Shown: positions 8,566-16,254 of the stretch, one piece after another | Layout: each line of letters opens with the position of its first letter | Numbering within the stretch: position 1 is the stretch's first letter | Assembly (NCBI RefSeq): GCF_051132615.1 | Contig: NZ_CP152375.1 | Coordinates: 930,001 to 994,000, forward strand | From: G051132615 sp051132615 | GTDB lineage: Bacteria > Pseudomonadota > Gammaproteobacteria > Burkholderiales > Neisseriaceae | DNA length: 64,000 nt | Reading direction: 5' to 3' | The notes under the pieces: generated by a model | What the model was told of the DNA's origin: nothing | The model's database searches: none | Seen by the model: only the letters and a program-made list of their open reading frames with translations | Made by a program: the position numbers and the translations under genes

Positions 8566-8982
8566 TTATCTTCTTGCCTTTTTAGCCAAGCTATTTTGAA
8601 TGGCTTCGCTTAGTTTTTTCTGCCAACGGCCATAATTAGTCGGTACTTTATCATTCCCAGTCACCACATTGCCACCAGAAACATATTGAATAGAGTATTG
8701 TTCTGCACTATAGGTCACACGTATATTGGCTCGTTGATTGTTGACCAAAATGGTGCCATCAATGATGCCCGGTTTGATTTTTTTCATCGACCAAGCTTTT
8801 ACTTTGCCGCCAGCCAAAATAGATTGTTCAACTTGTGCTCGGCTAAAGCCATTTACTTGCTGCACCAATGGTTTAGGGCCAGATCTTTTTGTACCATCAG
8901 CAGACGTACTGCCTGTTGTTGTACAAGCTGCCATAAAAGACACCACAAATAAACTGGATAACAATAACTTCACAAACTTCAT
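8566..8982 (-). CDS. Small conserved lipoprotein of unknown function
   Basis: 138 residues. The start at 8982 gives a clean lipoprotein signal, MKFVKLLLSSLFVVSFMAAC, with C20 as lipidated cysteine, and has a strong AGGAGG seven bases upstream; a longer ORF to 9069 adds an unlikely leader. The mature part is basic and contains a W-S-M...PG-I-I-x-G segment, a Y-S-I-Q-Y strand and a C-terminal YGRWQKKLSEAIQ helix. This resembles a widespread group of small proteobacterial lipoproteins without known function. It is divergent from apeC and shares the intergenic region carrying the 26-bp palindrome, so co-regulation with the APE operon is possible. Confidence 0.75.
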   Translation of the reverse strand: MKFVKLLLSSLFVVSFMAACTTTGSTSADGTKRSGPKPLVQQVNGFSRAQVEQSILAGGKVKAWSMKKIKPGIIDGTILVNNQRANIRVTYSAEQYSIQYVSGGNVVTGNDKVPTNYGRWQKKLSEAIQNSLAKKARR

Positions 8983-9025
8983 AAAACCTCCTGATACCTT
9001 ATAAATAAAAATTAAACAATATGAC

Positions 9026-9051
9026 AATTTTGTTACGCACGTAACAAAATT
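9026..9051. promoter_or_regulatory. Perfect 26-bp palindrome, candidate operator in the APE divergent promoter region
   Basis: AATTTTGTTACG at 9026-9037 is mirrored exactly by CGTAACAAAATT at 9040-9051 around the dinucleotide CA. It lies 44 bases upstream of the lipoprotein start (8982) and 74 bases upstream of apeC (9125), the usual place for a dimeric repressor or activator site. No adjacent T-run on the lipoprotein side suggests a terminator. Which protein binds is unknown; no regulator gene is present nearby. Confidence 0.6.
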
Positions 9052-9090
9052 TAACACTAACAACTTCATTCGAATTGTTCTGGTTTATAT

Positions 9091-9096
9091 TATAAT
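9091..9096 (+). promoter_or_regulatory. Candidate -10 box for the APE operon
   Basis: TATAAT matches the sigma-70 -10 consensus exactly and would start transcription near 9103, giving a leader of about 20 bases before apeC. The best -35 partner (TTCGAA at 9069-9074, spacing 16) is weak, which would fit activator dependence. The surrounding stretch is AT-rich, so this could be chance. Confidence 0.4.
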
Positions 9097-9124
9097 ATTA
9101 AAATTATGTCTTCGGAAAATTTAA

Positions 9125-9844
9125 ATGGGATACACCATTAATATAATCGATTGGTATGCAATTAGTCTAGGCCTAGCAGACAAAACAGCTTGGTATGAAT
9201 GGGCACGACAAGATCACAACAATGCATGGTCAGGAGAGCTGCCTGCCACACCATTGCTACCGAAAATGAGTGCAAGAAGAATGAGTACCCCCAGCAAACT
9301 GGCGACTCAAGCAGCATTAACACTAATTGAACAGCATTCCATTGATGCGGCTATATTTATCAGCCAACATGGTGAATTAGAACGAAGCTATAAAATTATA
9401 GAAAGCATTTGCTTAAAATACGACGTTTCACCTACTGATTTTTCTATGTCTGTTCACAATACCGCTGCCGGTTTAGTCAGCATTATTGGCAAACAAACTT
9501 TTCCGATCTCTTCTTTAGCAGCAGGTAGGGATGGTTTTCAACAAGCATTGCTTGAAACATATGCATTATTGCAAACAGATAACATCAAAAACGTTTTAGT
9601 GGTTGATTTTGATGGAGATATACCCAAAGCGTACCAAACACAATACCCACAATATACGCCAGCCTATGCCTGTGCTTATGTTATTACCCAAGGAGACACT
9701 TTATCTTGCTCCCAGCAACCGACTGGCAACAATACAACACTTTCAATTTTGCCCCAAAGTTTACAACTTTTACGCAATATGCTGCGTCAAGATGCTTCTT
9801 TTATGATTAACGGTACACATTCTAACTGGTTATGGACACAATAA
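9125..9844 (+). CDS. apeC: APE chain-length factor, ketosynthase-like (ApeC)
   Basis: A short (239-residue) beta-ketoacyl-synthase-like protein of the ketoacyl-synt_2 type. It has a thiolase-fold N-terminal half with IDAAIFISQHGELERS and FSMSVHNTAAGLVSI, but no active-site Cys in the TACSS position, which is replaced by the HNTAAG segment. In characterised APE systems ApeC is the catalytically inactive partner (chain-length factor) of the ketosynthase ApeO. It is the first gene of the operon; a weak GGAAAA lies before the ATG. The 3' end overlaps apeD by 13 bases. Confidence 0.85.
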   Translation: MGYTINIIDWYAISLGLADKTAWYEWARQDHNNAWSGELPATPLLPKMSARRMSTPSKLATQAALTLIEQHSIDAAIFISQHGELERSYKIIESICLKYDVSPTDFSMSVHNTAAGLVSIIGKQTFPISSLAAGRDGFQQALLETYALLQTDNIKNVLVVDFDGDIPKAYQTQYPQYTPAYACAYVITQGDTLSCSQQPTGNNTTLSILPQSLQLLRNMLRQDASFMINGTHSNWLWTQ

Positions 9845-10683
9845 ATCGCTCTCCCACATTATTGGTAAAAAAAGCTGAATCATCATGGCTCAATAAAATA
9901 TGGCGCATTACAGCAACAGGTTTTTGTTTTGCTTTTTTTGGTATTGGCGGCTTAATTCTTTCTGCATTATGGTTTCCTCTTTTACGCTTATGTATTAAGA
10001 ATGAACTCAAATGCCATGCCATGACCCAAAACAGTATTAAAAATACATTTCGTTTTTTCATCAAGCTGATGCAGACACTAGGGATTTTGGATATTCATTT
10101 TATTCATTTAGAAAAATTGGATGAAGATTCGGGTTGTATCATGGTGGCCAACCACCCTAGTTTACTTGATTATGTTTTCTTAGCTTCTGTTATGCCACGT
10201 TGTGACTGTATTGTAAAAGAGACACTACTGGATAATTTTTTTATGAGTGGCGTCATCAAAGCCGCAGGCTATATCCCCAATACCCAAGCAGATATTTTAC
10301 TGCCTGCTTGCCAAAAAAAGTTAAATGAAAGCGGTACAATTCTGATTTTCCCAGAAGGCACCAGAACAACACCAGGCCAAAGCATTCAACTACAAAGAGG
10401 TGCAGCCAACATTGCTTTAAGGTCTAAAGTGGATATTCGCATTGCCCGTATTCACTGCGACTTACCCATGCTGACAAAACAAGGTAAATGGTATAACATC
10501 CCGCCTGCAAAACCAACATTCACCATCAGCATTGATGAGAAAATTCATATACACGATTTCATTTCCGATGGAGATGAAGCGTTAGCAGCAGATGCTAGAC
10601 GACTCACTCAGTATTTACAGCAAAAATTAAGTGAACATAATTTATTAATTAGCAAGGAAAGTGATAATGACATTACACAATGA
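9832..10683 (+). CDS. apeD: Membrane-associated acyltransferase of the PlsC family (ApeD)
   Basis: 283 residues with a hydrophobic N-terminal segment (about 27-50) and a PlsC-type acyltransferase domain. The catalytic H-x4-D is NHPSLLD (H108, D113) and the acceptor-binding motif is FPEGTR (173-178). In APE clusters this enzyme is thought to transfer an acyl chain to build the lipid anchor of the polyene. It overlaps apeC at its start and apeE at its end, so all three are translationally coupled. Confidence 0.9.
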   Translation: MDTINRSPTLLVKKAESSWLNKIWRITATGFCFAFFGIGGLILSALWFPLLRLCIKNELKCHAMTQNSIKNTFRFFIKLMQTLGILDIHFIHLEKLDEDSGCIMVANHPSLLDYVFLASVMPRCDCIVKETLLDNFFMSGVIKAAGYIPNTQADILLPACQKKLNESGTILIFPEGTRTTPGQSIQLQRGAANIALRSKVDIRIARIHCDLPMLTKQGKWYNIPPAKPTFTISIDEKIHIHDFISDGDEALAADARRLTQYLQQKLSEHNLLISKESDNDITQ

Positions 10684-10921
10684 CATTAAAGAGTTGATAA
10701 TCAGCTCATTAAACTTGGAAGGAATGACACCTGAAGAAATTGATACAGATGCGCCTTTATTTGGAGATGGCTTAGGGTTAGACTCAATTGATGCCTTAGA
10801 ATTAGGCTTAGCCATAAAAAATCATTATCACGTTACTTTATCAGCTGACAGTGAGCAAACGCGTAATCACTTTTACTCTGTTGCTTCTTTAGCAAAATTT
10901 ATTCAAAGCAATCAAAAATAA
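10667..10921 (+). CDS. apeE: Acyl carrier protein (ApeE)
   Basis: 84 residues. The phosphopantetheine attachment site is GLGLDSIDALEL with Ser at residue 40. The ATG at 10667 was chosen because AAGGA lies eight bases upstream; a GTG at 10661 is also in frame but too close to it. Overlaps the end of apeD by 17 bases. One of two tandem ACPs, as in all canonical APE clusters, carrying the growing aryl polyene chain. Confidence 0.92.
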   Translation: MTLHNDIKELIISSLNLEGMTPEEIDTDAPLFGDGLGLDSIDALELGLAIKNHYHVTLSADSEQTRNHFYSVASLAKFIQSNQK

Positions 10922-10946
10922 GATGTCATAAAGGAAGGAAAACGCC

Positions 10947-11195
10947 ATGAATAAACAAGACATTCAAAATGAAGTTATTGCCATGATTGCTAAACTGTTT
11001 GAACTGGAACCAAATGACATTCAGCTTGAATCAAAACTATATGAAGATTTGGGACTAGACAGCATTGATGCCGTAGACTTAGTGGTACAACTACAAAAAG
11101 TGACAGGTCAAAAAATCAACCCTGAAACGTTTAAGTCCGTCAGAACAGTTGAAGATGTCATTAATGCAGTTGACACTTTACTCAACAGCAAATAA
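10947..11195 (+). CDS. apeF: Acyl carrier protein (ApeF)
   Basis: 82 residues with DLGLDSIDAVDL, the phosphopantetheine Ser at residue 39. A strong AAGGAAGG precedes the ATG, the best ribosome site in the operon, which fits the need for high ACP levels. Pairs with ApeE; the two ACPs share the DSID core but are otherwise diverged, so they probably serve different steps. Confidence 0.93.
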   Translation: MNKQDIQNEVIAMIAKLFELEPNDIQLESKLYEDLGLDSIDAVDLVVQLQKVTGQKINPETFKSVRTVEDVINAVDTLLNSK

Positions 11196-11216
11196 TCAAG
11201 CAAAAAACCTGACCTG

Positions 11217-11807
11217 ATGTCATCAAGATATTACTCAGTACTGAATTGGAGCACCAAAATAGGGGTTTCTTTATTCATTATTGCTTACCCTTTTATTGTT
11301 TATTTTGGTCTAAACTACTGGTCTATCAGTTTTTTAGCACCTTGTTTGTTGTGTTTGTTTGTTTTACGTCTGGTTTTAAGCAAACAACATCCACAAAAAA
11401 CCAAACAATTTATTTTTGCCGTTAAAGCAATATCGATTATCGGTATTTTGTTGATTCTAGCCAGCTGGTTACTGAAACAAAACCAATGGCTGCTGTTTTA
11501 CCCTGTTGCTGTCAATCTCATTATGCTTGGGTTATTTGCTTACTCTTTACTCCAGCCACCAAGCATTATAGAAAGACTTGCTCGAATAACCGAACCTGAA
11601 CTACCACAATCGGGTATTAGGTACACTCGTACTGTCACCCAAATTTGGTGTGTATTTTTTGTGATCAATGCCAGTATTGCTTTATGGACATGTTATTTAA
11701 ACAATATGGATATTTGGACTTTATATAATGGTGCCATCAGTTATATCCTAATGGGCACACTTTTGGGTTCAGAGTGGCTATTTAGACAATGGGTCCGCCA
11801 CAAATGA
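11217..11807 (+). CDS. apeG: APE-cluster inner membrane protein (COG4648 type, ApeG)
   Basis: 196 residues with about five or six hydrophobic segments (near 13-32, 36-50, 65-85, 90-107, 140-160, 170-185) and no catalytic motif I can see. Genes of this membrane family occur at this position, between the ACPs and the AMP-ligase, in APE clusters. A role in anchoring the assembly line or in precursor transport is inference. No good ribosome site precedes the ATG; the gene ends in the ATGA shared with apeH. Confidence 0.82.
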   Translation: MSSRYYSVLNWSTKIGVSLFIIAYPFIVYFGLNYWSISFLAPCLLCLFVLRLVLSKQHPQKTKQFIFAVKAISIIGILLILASWLLKQNQWLLFYPVAVNLIMLGLFAYSLLQPPSIIERLARITEPELPQSGIRYTRTVTQIWCVFFVINASIALWTCYLNNMDIWTLYNGAISYILMGTLLGSEWLFRQWVRHK

Positions 11808-13156
11808 TGCTTTATGCAGATATTTTAAAACAACATCAAGATGCACAAACGCGCATAATTGCTTGGGATAAGCATCGCACTTTTTCCTTGGCTGACTTTC
11901 AACAATATGTTTTTTCATTATATCAGTTACTGCAACAATACCCACAGAAAAAATGGGCGATTTGCTTTGACAACAGTTTCTTTTTCAGTGCGGCTTTATT
12001 TGCATTAATTTACAGCAATAAAATACCCATTATTCCTGGGCATACACGTGAAGCATTGTTAGCAGAACAACAAGCTGACTTTGATGGCATATTAACCGAC
12101 CTATCATTGAACCTGACTTGCGCGCAAATCAATACCAACGATATCTGTTTACTCAATTTAGCTGATGCTCAAAAATTGGCCACACAATATCAATGGCCAA
12201 CAGATGCACAACTGATTTTGTTTACATCGGGTTCTACCGCCAAACCTGAACCCATTCATAAATCACTCTGTGCCTTACAAGCAGAAAGTCAATTACTTGC
12301 TTCTCAATGGGGTGAACAACTGACACAAGCGGTATTTATCGCCTCTGTCTCTCATCAGCATTTATATGGGTTGACCTTTAGAATTTTACTGCCATTAAGC
12401 TTGGGACGCCCTTTTTATGCCCAGATGACCCAATTTCATGAAAATGTGTTGGCTTTAGCCATGCAATACCCTGCTCAAACTGTTTTTATTACCAGCCCTG
12501 CTTTTTTAAAACGGTTGGATACACAGTTGCATCAAGCCCCTCTTAATATGATGTTTTCTGCTGGCGGGCCTTTACATTTTGCCGAAGCACAACAAGCAAA
12601 AGCAATGTTTGGTGTGTTGCCCACAGAAATATATGGCAGCAGTGAAACAGGTGTCATTGCTCATCGAAAACAAAGATGCCAGAACCAAGTTTGGTCTTTA
12701 TTTGCAGGGATCAATATATCCATCACAAAAGATCATGCCCTTTTGGTGCAATCGGCATTATGTGAAGAGACTTGTGGTGCAATCCTTAAAGATAAAATAC
12801 AAATAGAGCAAAATGGCTTTCACATTATTGGTCGAACAGATCGCATCATCAAACTGGAAGAAAAACGCATTTCATTAACTGAAATCACCCACAGGCTCTT
12901 ATGCTTACCCCAAATAGCCGATGTTGCCTTATGTACCCTTGAACACAATAATAGAACGGTATTGGGTGCTGTTATTGTACTTGAAGCACAAACTAACCGA
13001 GCATCTACTGCCCATCTGATTCAACAATTTACCCAAGCTTTAAGACCCTATGTTGAACCTGTTGCTGTGCCAAAACGTTGGCGGTTTGTACAGGATATCC
13101 CTGTTAATACTCAAGGTAAGCGTAACTTTCACGATTTACAGGAACTGTTTAAATGA
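11804..13156 (+). CDS. apeH: AMP-dependent acyl-ACP/CoA synthetase (ApeH)
   Basis: ANL-superfamily adenylating enzyme, about 450 residues. The A3 phosphate-binding loop is LFTSGSTAKPE, the A5 motif is YGSSETG, GRTDRIIK marks the A8 hinge and NTQGKRNF carries the catalytic Lys near the C-terminus. ApeH activates the aryl starter (4-hydroxybenzoate-type acid) and loads it on the ACP. The ATG at 11804 overlaps the apeG stop (ATGA); an in-frame ATG at 11789, 15 bases earlier, is possible. No starter-synthesis gene (chorismate lyase or ammonia lyase) is seen in the window. Confidence 0.9.
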   Translation: MMLYADILKQHQDAQTRIIAWDKHRTFSLADFQQYVFSLYQLLQQYPQKKWAICFDNSFFFSAALFALIYSNKIPIIPGHTREALLAEQQADFDGILTDLSLNLTCAQINTNDICLLNLADAQKLATQYQWPTDAQLILFTSGSTAKPEPIHKSLCALQAESQLLASQWGEQLTQAVFIASVSHQHLYGLTFRILLPLSLGRPFYAQMTQFHENVLALAMQYPAQTVFITSPAFLKRLDTQLHQAPLNMMFSAGGPLHFAEAQQAKAMFGVLPTEIYGSSETGVIAHRKQRCQNQVWSLFAGINISITKDHALLVQSALCEETCGAILKDKIQIEQNGFHIIGRTDRIIKLEEKRISLTEITHRLLCLPQIADVALCTLEHNNRTVLGAVIVLEAQTNRASTAHLIQQFTQALRPYVEPVAVPKRWRFVQDIPVNTQGKRNFHDLQELFK

Positions 13157-13515
13157 AGCTACCTAAAGAATTAGACATCCAATTATTGGATCAGAATCAT
13201 GCCATGATCACACTATTTGTTTGCCCAGAACTTTTCTGGTTAAAAGGCCATTTTCCTATTCAGGCAATTTTACCGGGGGTGACACAGGTAACATGGGTGA
13301 TGCATTACGCAAAGACCATTTTGAAGCTAACACAACCTTTTAAAGGCATTGAAAAAGTAAAATTTCAAAAGCCCATTTTCCCAGAAGAAACCATCATACT
13401 CACCTTAAAATGGCATGAGCAAACACATAAATTGGATTTTGACTACCAAACAGCAAACAACCAAGGAGCCAGTAACGGGCGTATTCAACTACAAAAACCT
13501 TCAGCTGCTGAGTAA
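13153..13515 (+). CDS. apeI: Hotdog-fold dehydratase (ApeI)
   Basis: 120 residues of the FabZ/ApeI hotdog family. WLKGHFPIQAILPGV carries the catalytic His (H33) and the conserved LPG turn. In APE synthesis ApeI works with ApeP as the dehydratase pair that gives the all-trans double bonds. ATGA overlap with apeH couples their translation. Confidence 0.88.
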   Translation: MKLPKELDIQLLDQNHAMITLFVCPELFWLKGHFPIQAILPGVTQVTWVMHYAKTILKLTQPFKGIEKVKFQKPIFPEETIILTLKWHEQTHKLDFDYQTANNQGASNGRIQLQKPSAAE

Positions 13516-13520
13516 CATTT

Positions 13521-15233
13521 ATGAACAACAATACTTTTAACCCTTGTGTCATTATCCCCTGCTACAACCATGGCCATACTATGGAAGCGGTATTGTTGTC
13601 CCTACAACCTTTCAATTTACCCTGCATTATTGTTGATGATGCCAGTTCAGAACCTACAGCAAGTATGTTAAAAAACTTGGCTCAATGTTACCCATGGGTA
13701 ACATTGATTCGTCATCAAACCAATCAAGGCAAGGGAGGAGCAGTATTGACTGCTTTTGATGTTGCCTTCGGACAAAAATACACTCATGCCATTCAAATCG
13801 ATGCAGATGGCCAACATCAATTAACCGATATCCCCAAGTTAATTCAAAAAGCCAAAGATAACCCAACAGCTCTGATTTCAGGCGCACCTATTTATGATGA
13901 TTCAGTGCCTAAAAGTCGACTATATGGTCGTTATATCACCCACTTTTGGGTATGGCTGGAAACGTTATCATTTTCAATAAAAGACAGTATGTGTGGTTTT
14001 AGGGTATACCCTGTTACCACAATGCATACCTTGGCAAAAAAACATCGGCTGGGTAAACGTATGGATTTTGATATTGAAGTGATGGTGCGTTTATATTGGC
14101 AAAATACGCCTATTTATTTTATCCCAACCAAAGTCATTTACCCTGAAAATGGTCTCTCTCATTTTGATGCGCTAAAAGACAATGTGCGTATTTCTTGGAT
14201 GCATACTCGACTATTTTTTTCGATGTTACCCAAAATGCCTTACCTTTTATTACATAAACAAAAACCAGAGGCTAATAAACATTGGTCAAAGACGAAAGAA
14301 CGACAAGGTTTATGGGGTATGCGCTTCCTGCTAAAAAGTTACTGCTTGTTCGGTTCTACCGTTTTTAAATGTTTACTTTACCCCGTTATTTGCTATTTTT
14401 GGCTCACAGGTAGCAACCAGAAAAAAGCATCTGAGGCTTATTTAGCCAAAATCAAACATTTTGCACAAACACAAGGTAAAACAATCCCTTCTGATTTAAG
14501 CAGTTTCAAACACTTTATGCATTTTGCTGGATCCATTTTGGATAAGCTGTCTTCATGGTTGGGTAAAATGTCTCACCAAGATGTGGTCTTCCCACAAAAA
14601 GCAACCTACTTAGCACAAAAAGAAAAAAAAGAAGGCACCCTTATTTTATGTTCCCATTTAGGGAATATCGAGGTATGTCGTGCATTAGGGGAAATGGGCA
14701 GTAAAGTGAAAATCAATGCATTGGTTTTTACCCAACACGCAAAAGGATTTAATCAAGTCCTCAAAGAAATCAACCCGCAATCAAGCATTAACTTGATTGA
14801 AGTGACTGATATTGGGCCAGACACAATTATTTTGTTACAACAAAAATTGGAACAAGGCGAATGGATTGCTATTGTAGGTGACAGAACCCCTGTGAGCCAA
14901 TACCATCGTCAAGAGACTGAACGAATCATCTGGTCTTCTTTTTTAGGAGAAAAAGCCCCCTTCCCACAAGGCCCCTTTATTTTAGCCGCCACATTAAAAT
15001 GCCCTGTTTTTTTGATGTTTGGCTTAAAACCCGCAAACCAATACATTATTTATTTTGAAGAGTTTGCCAATCCTCTCACCTTACCACGACAAACAAGGCA
15101 AGCTTCCCTGCAAGCTGCGGTAGATTTATATGCAAAAAAATTGGAGGAACACTGCCTTATTTCTCCTTTAGACTGGTTTAATTTCTACCCATTTTGGCAA
15201 TTAAACCTACCTTCCAAAAAGGATCATGAATGA
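13521..15233 (+). CDS. apeJ: Bifunctional glycosyltransferase family 2 / LpxL-type acyltransferase (ApeJ)
   Basis: 570 residues in two domains. Residues 1-240 are a GT2 glycosyltransferase: VIIPCYNHG, IIVDDASS and the DxD-like IDADGQHQ. Residues 300-565 are a lysophospholipid/lipid A lauroyltransferase-like domain with CSHLGNIEV (H-x4-E) and GDRTPV, and a hydrophobic segment near 275-295. This fusion is typical of gammaproteobacterial APE clusters and probably joins sugar and acyl groups of the lipid anchor to the polyene. Next gene starts inside its stop (ATGA). Confidence 0.9.
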   Translation: MNNNTFNPCVIIPCYNHGHTMEAVLLSLQPFNLPCIIVDDASSEPTASMLKNLAQCYPWVTLIRHQTNQGKGGAVLTAFDVAFGQKYTHAIQIDADGQHQLTDIPKLIQKAKDNPTALISGAPIYDDSVPKSRLYGRYITHFWVWLETLSFSIKDSMCGFRVYPVTTMHTLAKKHRLGKRMDFDIEVMVRLYWQNTPIYFIPTKVIYPENGLSHFDALKDNVRISWMHTRLFFSMLPKMPYLLLHKQKPEANKHWSKTKERQGLWGMRFLLKSYCLFGSTVFKCLLYPVICYFWLTGSNQKKASEAYLAKIKHFAQTQGKTIPSDLSSFKHFMHFAGSILDKLSSWLGKMSHQDVVFPQKATYLAQKEKKEGTLILCSHLGNIEVCRALGEMGSKVKINALVFTQHAKGFNQVLKEINPQSSINLIEVTDIGPDTIILLQQKLEQGEWIAIVGDRTPVSQYHRQETERIIWSSFLGEKAPFPQGPFILAATLKCPVFLMFGLKPANQYIIYFEEFANPLTLPRQTRQASLQAAVDLYAKKLEEHCLISPLDWFNFYPFWQLNLPSKKDHE

Positions 15234-15658
15234 GTAAAAACAAACAAGCCATTTTATCTGGTACATTTGAATTAACGGTTCCCTTTTACGATACGGATCC
15301 AATGGGTGTGGTATGGCATGGCAATTATTTTCGTTACTTTGAAAATGCCCGCGAACATTTATTGGCAAGCATTGATTATGGTTATCGAAAAATGCGTCTT
15401 TCAGGCTATGTATGGCCCGTTATTGACACACGGGTCAAATATATTGCCCCTTTACATTTTGAACAAAAAATTCGTGTACATACTGACATGACAGAATATG
15501 AAAACCGCTTACGCTTTGATTATAAAATTATTGATTGCCAAACCAATAAAATCACCACGAAAGCACACACTATTCAAGTAGCGGTATTGGAAGAAACAGG
15601 AGAAATGTGTTTTGCCTCTCCTACCATCCTTTTAGAAAAATTGGGCATCTCACAATGA
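15230..15658 (+). CDS. apeK: Acyl-ACP/CoA thioesterase, 4HBT hotdog family (ApeK)
   Basis: 142 residues. The 4-hydroxybenzoyl-CoA thioesterase signature is clear: DTDPMGVVWHGNYFRYFE with Asp at residue 23. ApeK hydrolyses thioesters in the APE pathway and is needed for pigment formation in studied systems. Four-base ATGA overlaps join it to apeJ and apeL. Confidence 0.9.
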   Translation: MSKNKQAILSGTFELTVPFYDTDPMGVVWHGNYFRYFENAREHLLASIDYGYRKMRLSGYVWPVIDTRVKYIAPLHFEQKIRVHTDMTEYENRLRFDYKIIDCQTNKITTKAHTIQVAVLEETGEMCFASPTILLEKLGISQ

Positions 15659-16254
15659 AAAAATGGACATTAATATTATTTGGCTTATTCAGTAGCCATT
15701 TACATGCAATTACTTTAGACGACATACAACAACAATTAGGTGCACACCCAATTGTACGTGCTGAATTTGAGCAAAAACGGAGCATCAGTGGTGTGTCAAA
15801 GCCCATTTTATCTTCTGGCACAATTATTGTGTCACAACAAGATGGTTTATGGTGGCATCAAACAAAACCATTTGATTTAACACTTTTACTCACTAATCAA
15901 GTCATGAAACAAAGCACAGCAGGGAATCAGCCACAAGTGATTACAGCCAAGCAAAACCCTCAGTTGTTTCAATTTAATAGCCTTTTATCCTCTTTATTTA
16001 AGGCAGACAAAAAAACATTAGAACAAAATTTTGTCATTAAGTTACAAGAAAAACAAACAGGTTGGGTGATTACGCTGACCCCTAAAAAAGAGCCACTGAA
16101 TAAAATTTTTAACACCATTACTCTATCGGGTAAACAGGTATTAGAAAACATTCAAGTGCATGACAAACAGGCAGACCAAACCAATATCCGTTTTTTTAAC
16201 CACAAACTAACCCCCACAACCTTACAAGCGAACGAACGTGCTTACTTTAAATAA
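15655..16254 (+). CDS. apeL: LolA-like outer-membrane lipoprotein carrier (ApeL)
   Basis: 199 residues starting MKKWTLILFGLFSSHLHA, a signal peptide cut before ITLDD. This start overlaps the apeK stop (ATGA); a longer reading from 15607 would bury the signal. The mature part has the LolA pattern: VRAEFEQKRSISG, SSGTIIVSQQDGLWW and long beta-strand segments. It probably ferries the hydrophobic polyene lipid across the periplasm, as the LolA-like ApeL of other clusters is thought to. Confidence 0.88.
   Translation: MKKWTLILFGLFSSHLHAITLDDIQQQLGAHPIVRAEFEQKRSISGVSKPILSSGTIIVSQQDGLWWHQTKPFDLTLLLTNQVMKQSTAGNQPQVITAKQNPQLFQFNSLLSSLFKADKKTLEQNFVIKLQEKQTGWVITLTPKKEPLNKIFNTITLSGKQVLENIQVHDKQADQTNIRFFNHKLTPTTLQANERAYFK

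Noticed and set aside
8983..9069. Longer N-terminus for the small lipoprotein
   Set aside because: It would place 29 residues before a perfect lipoprotein signal and includes the palindrome.
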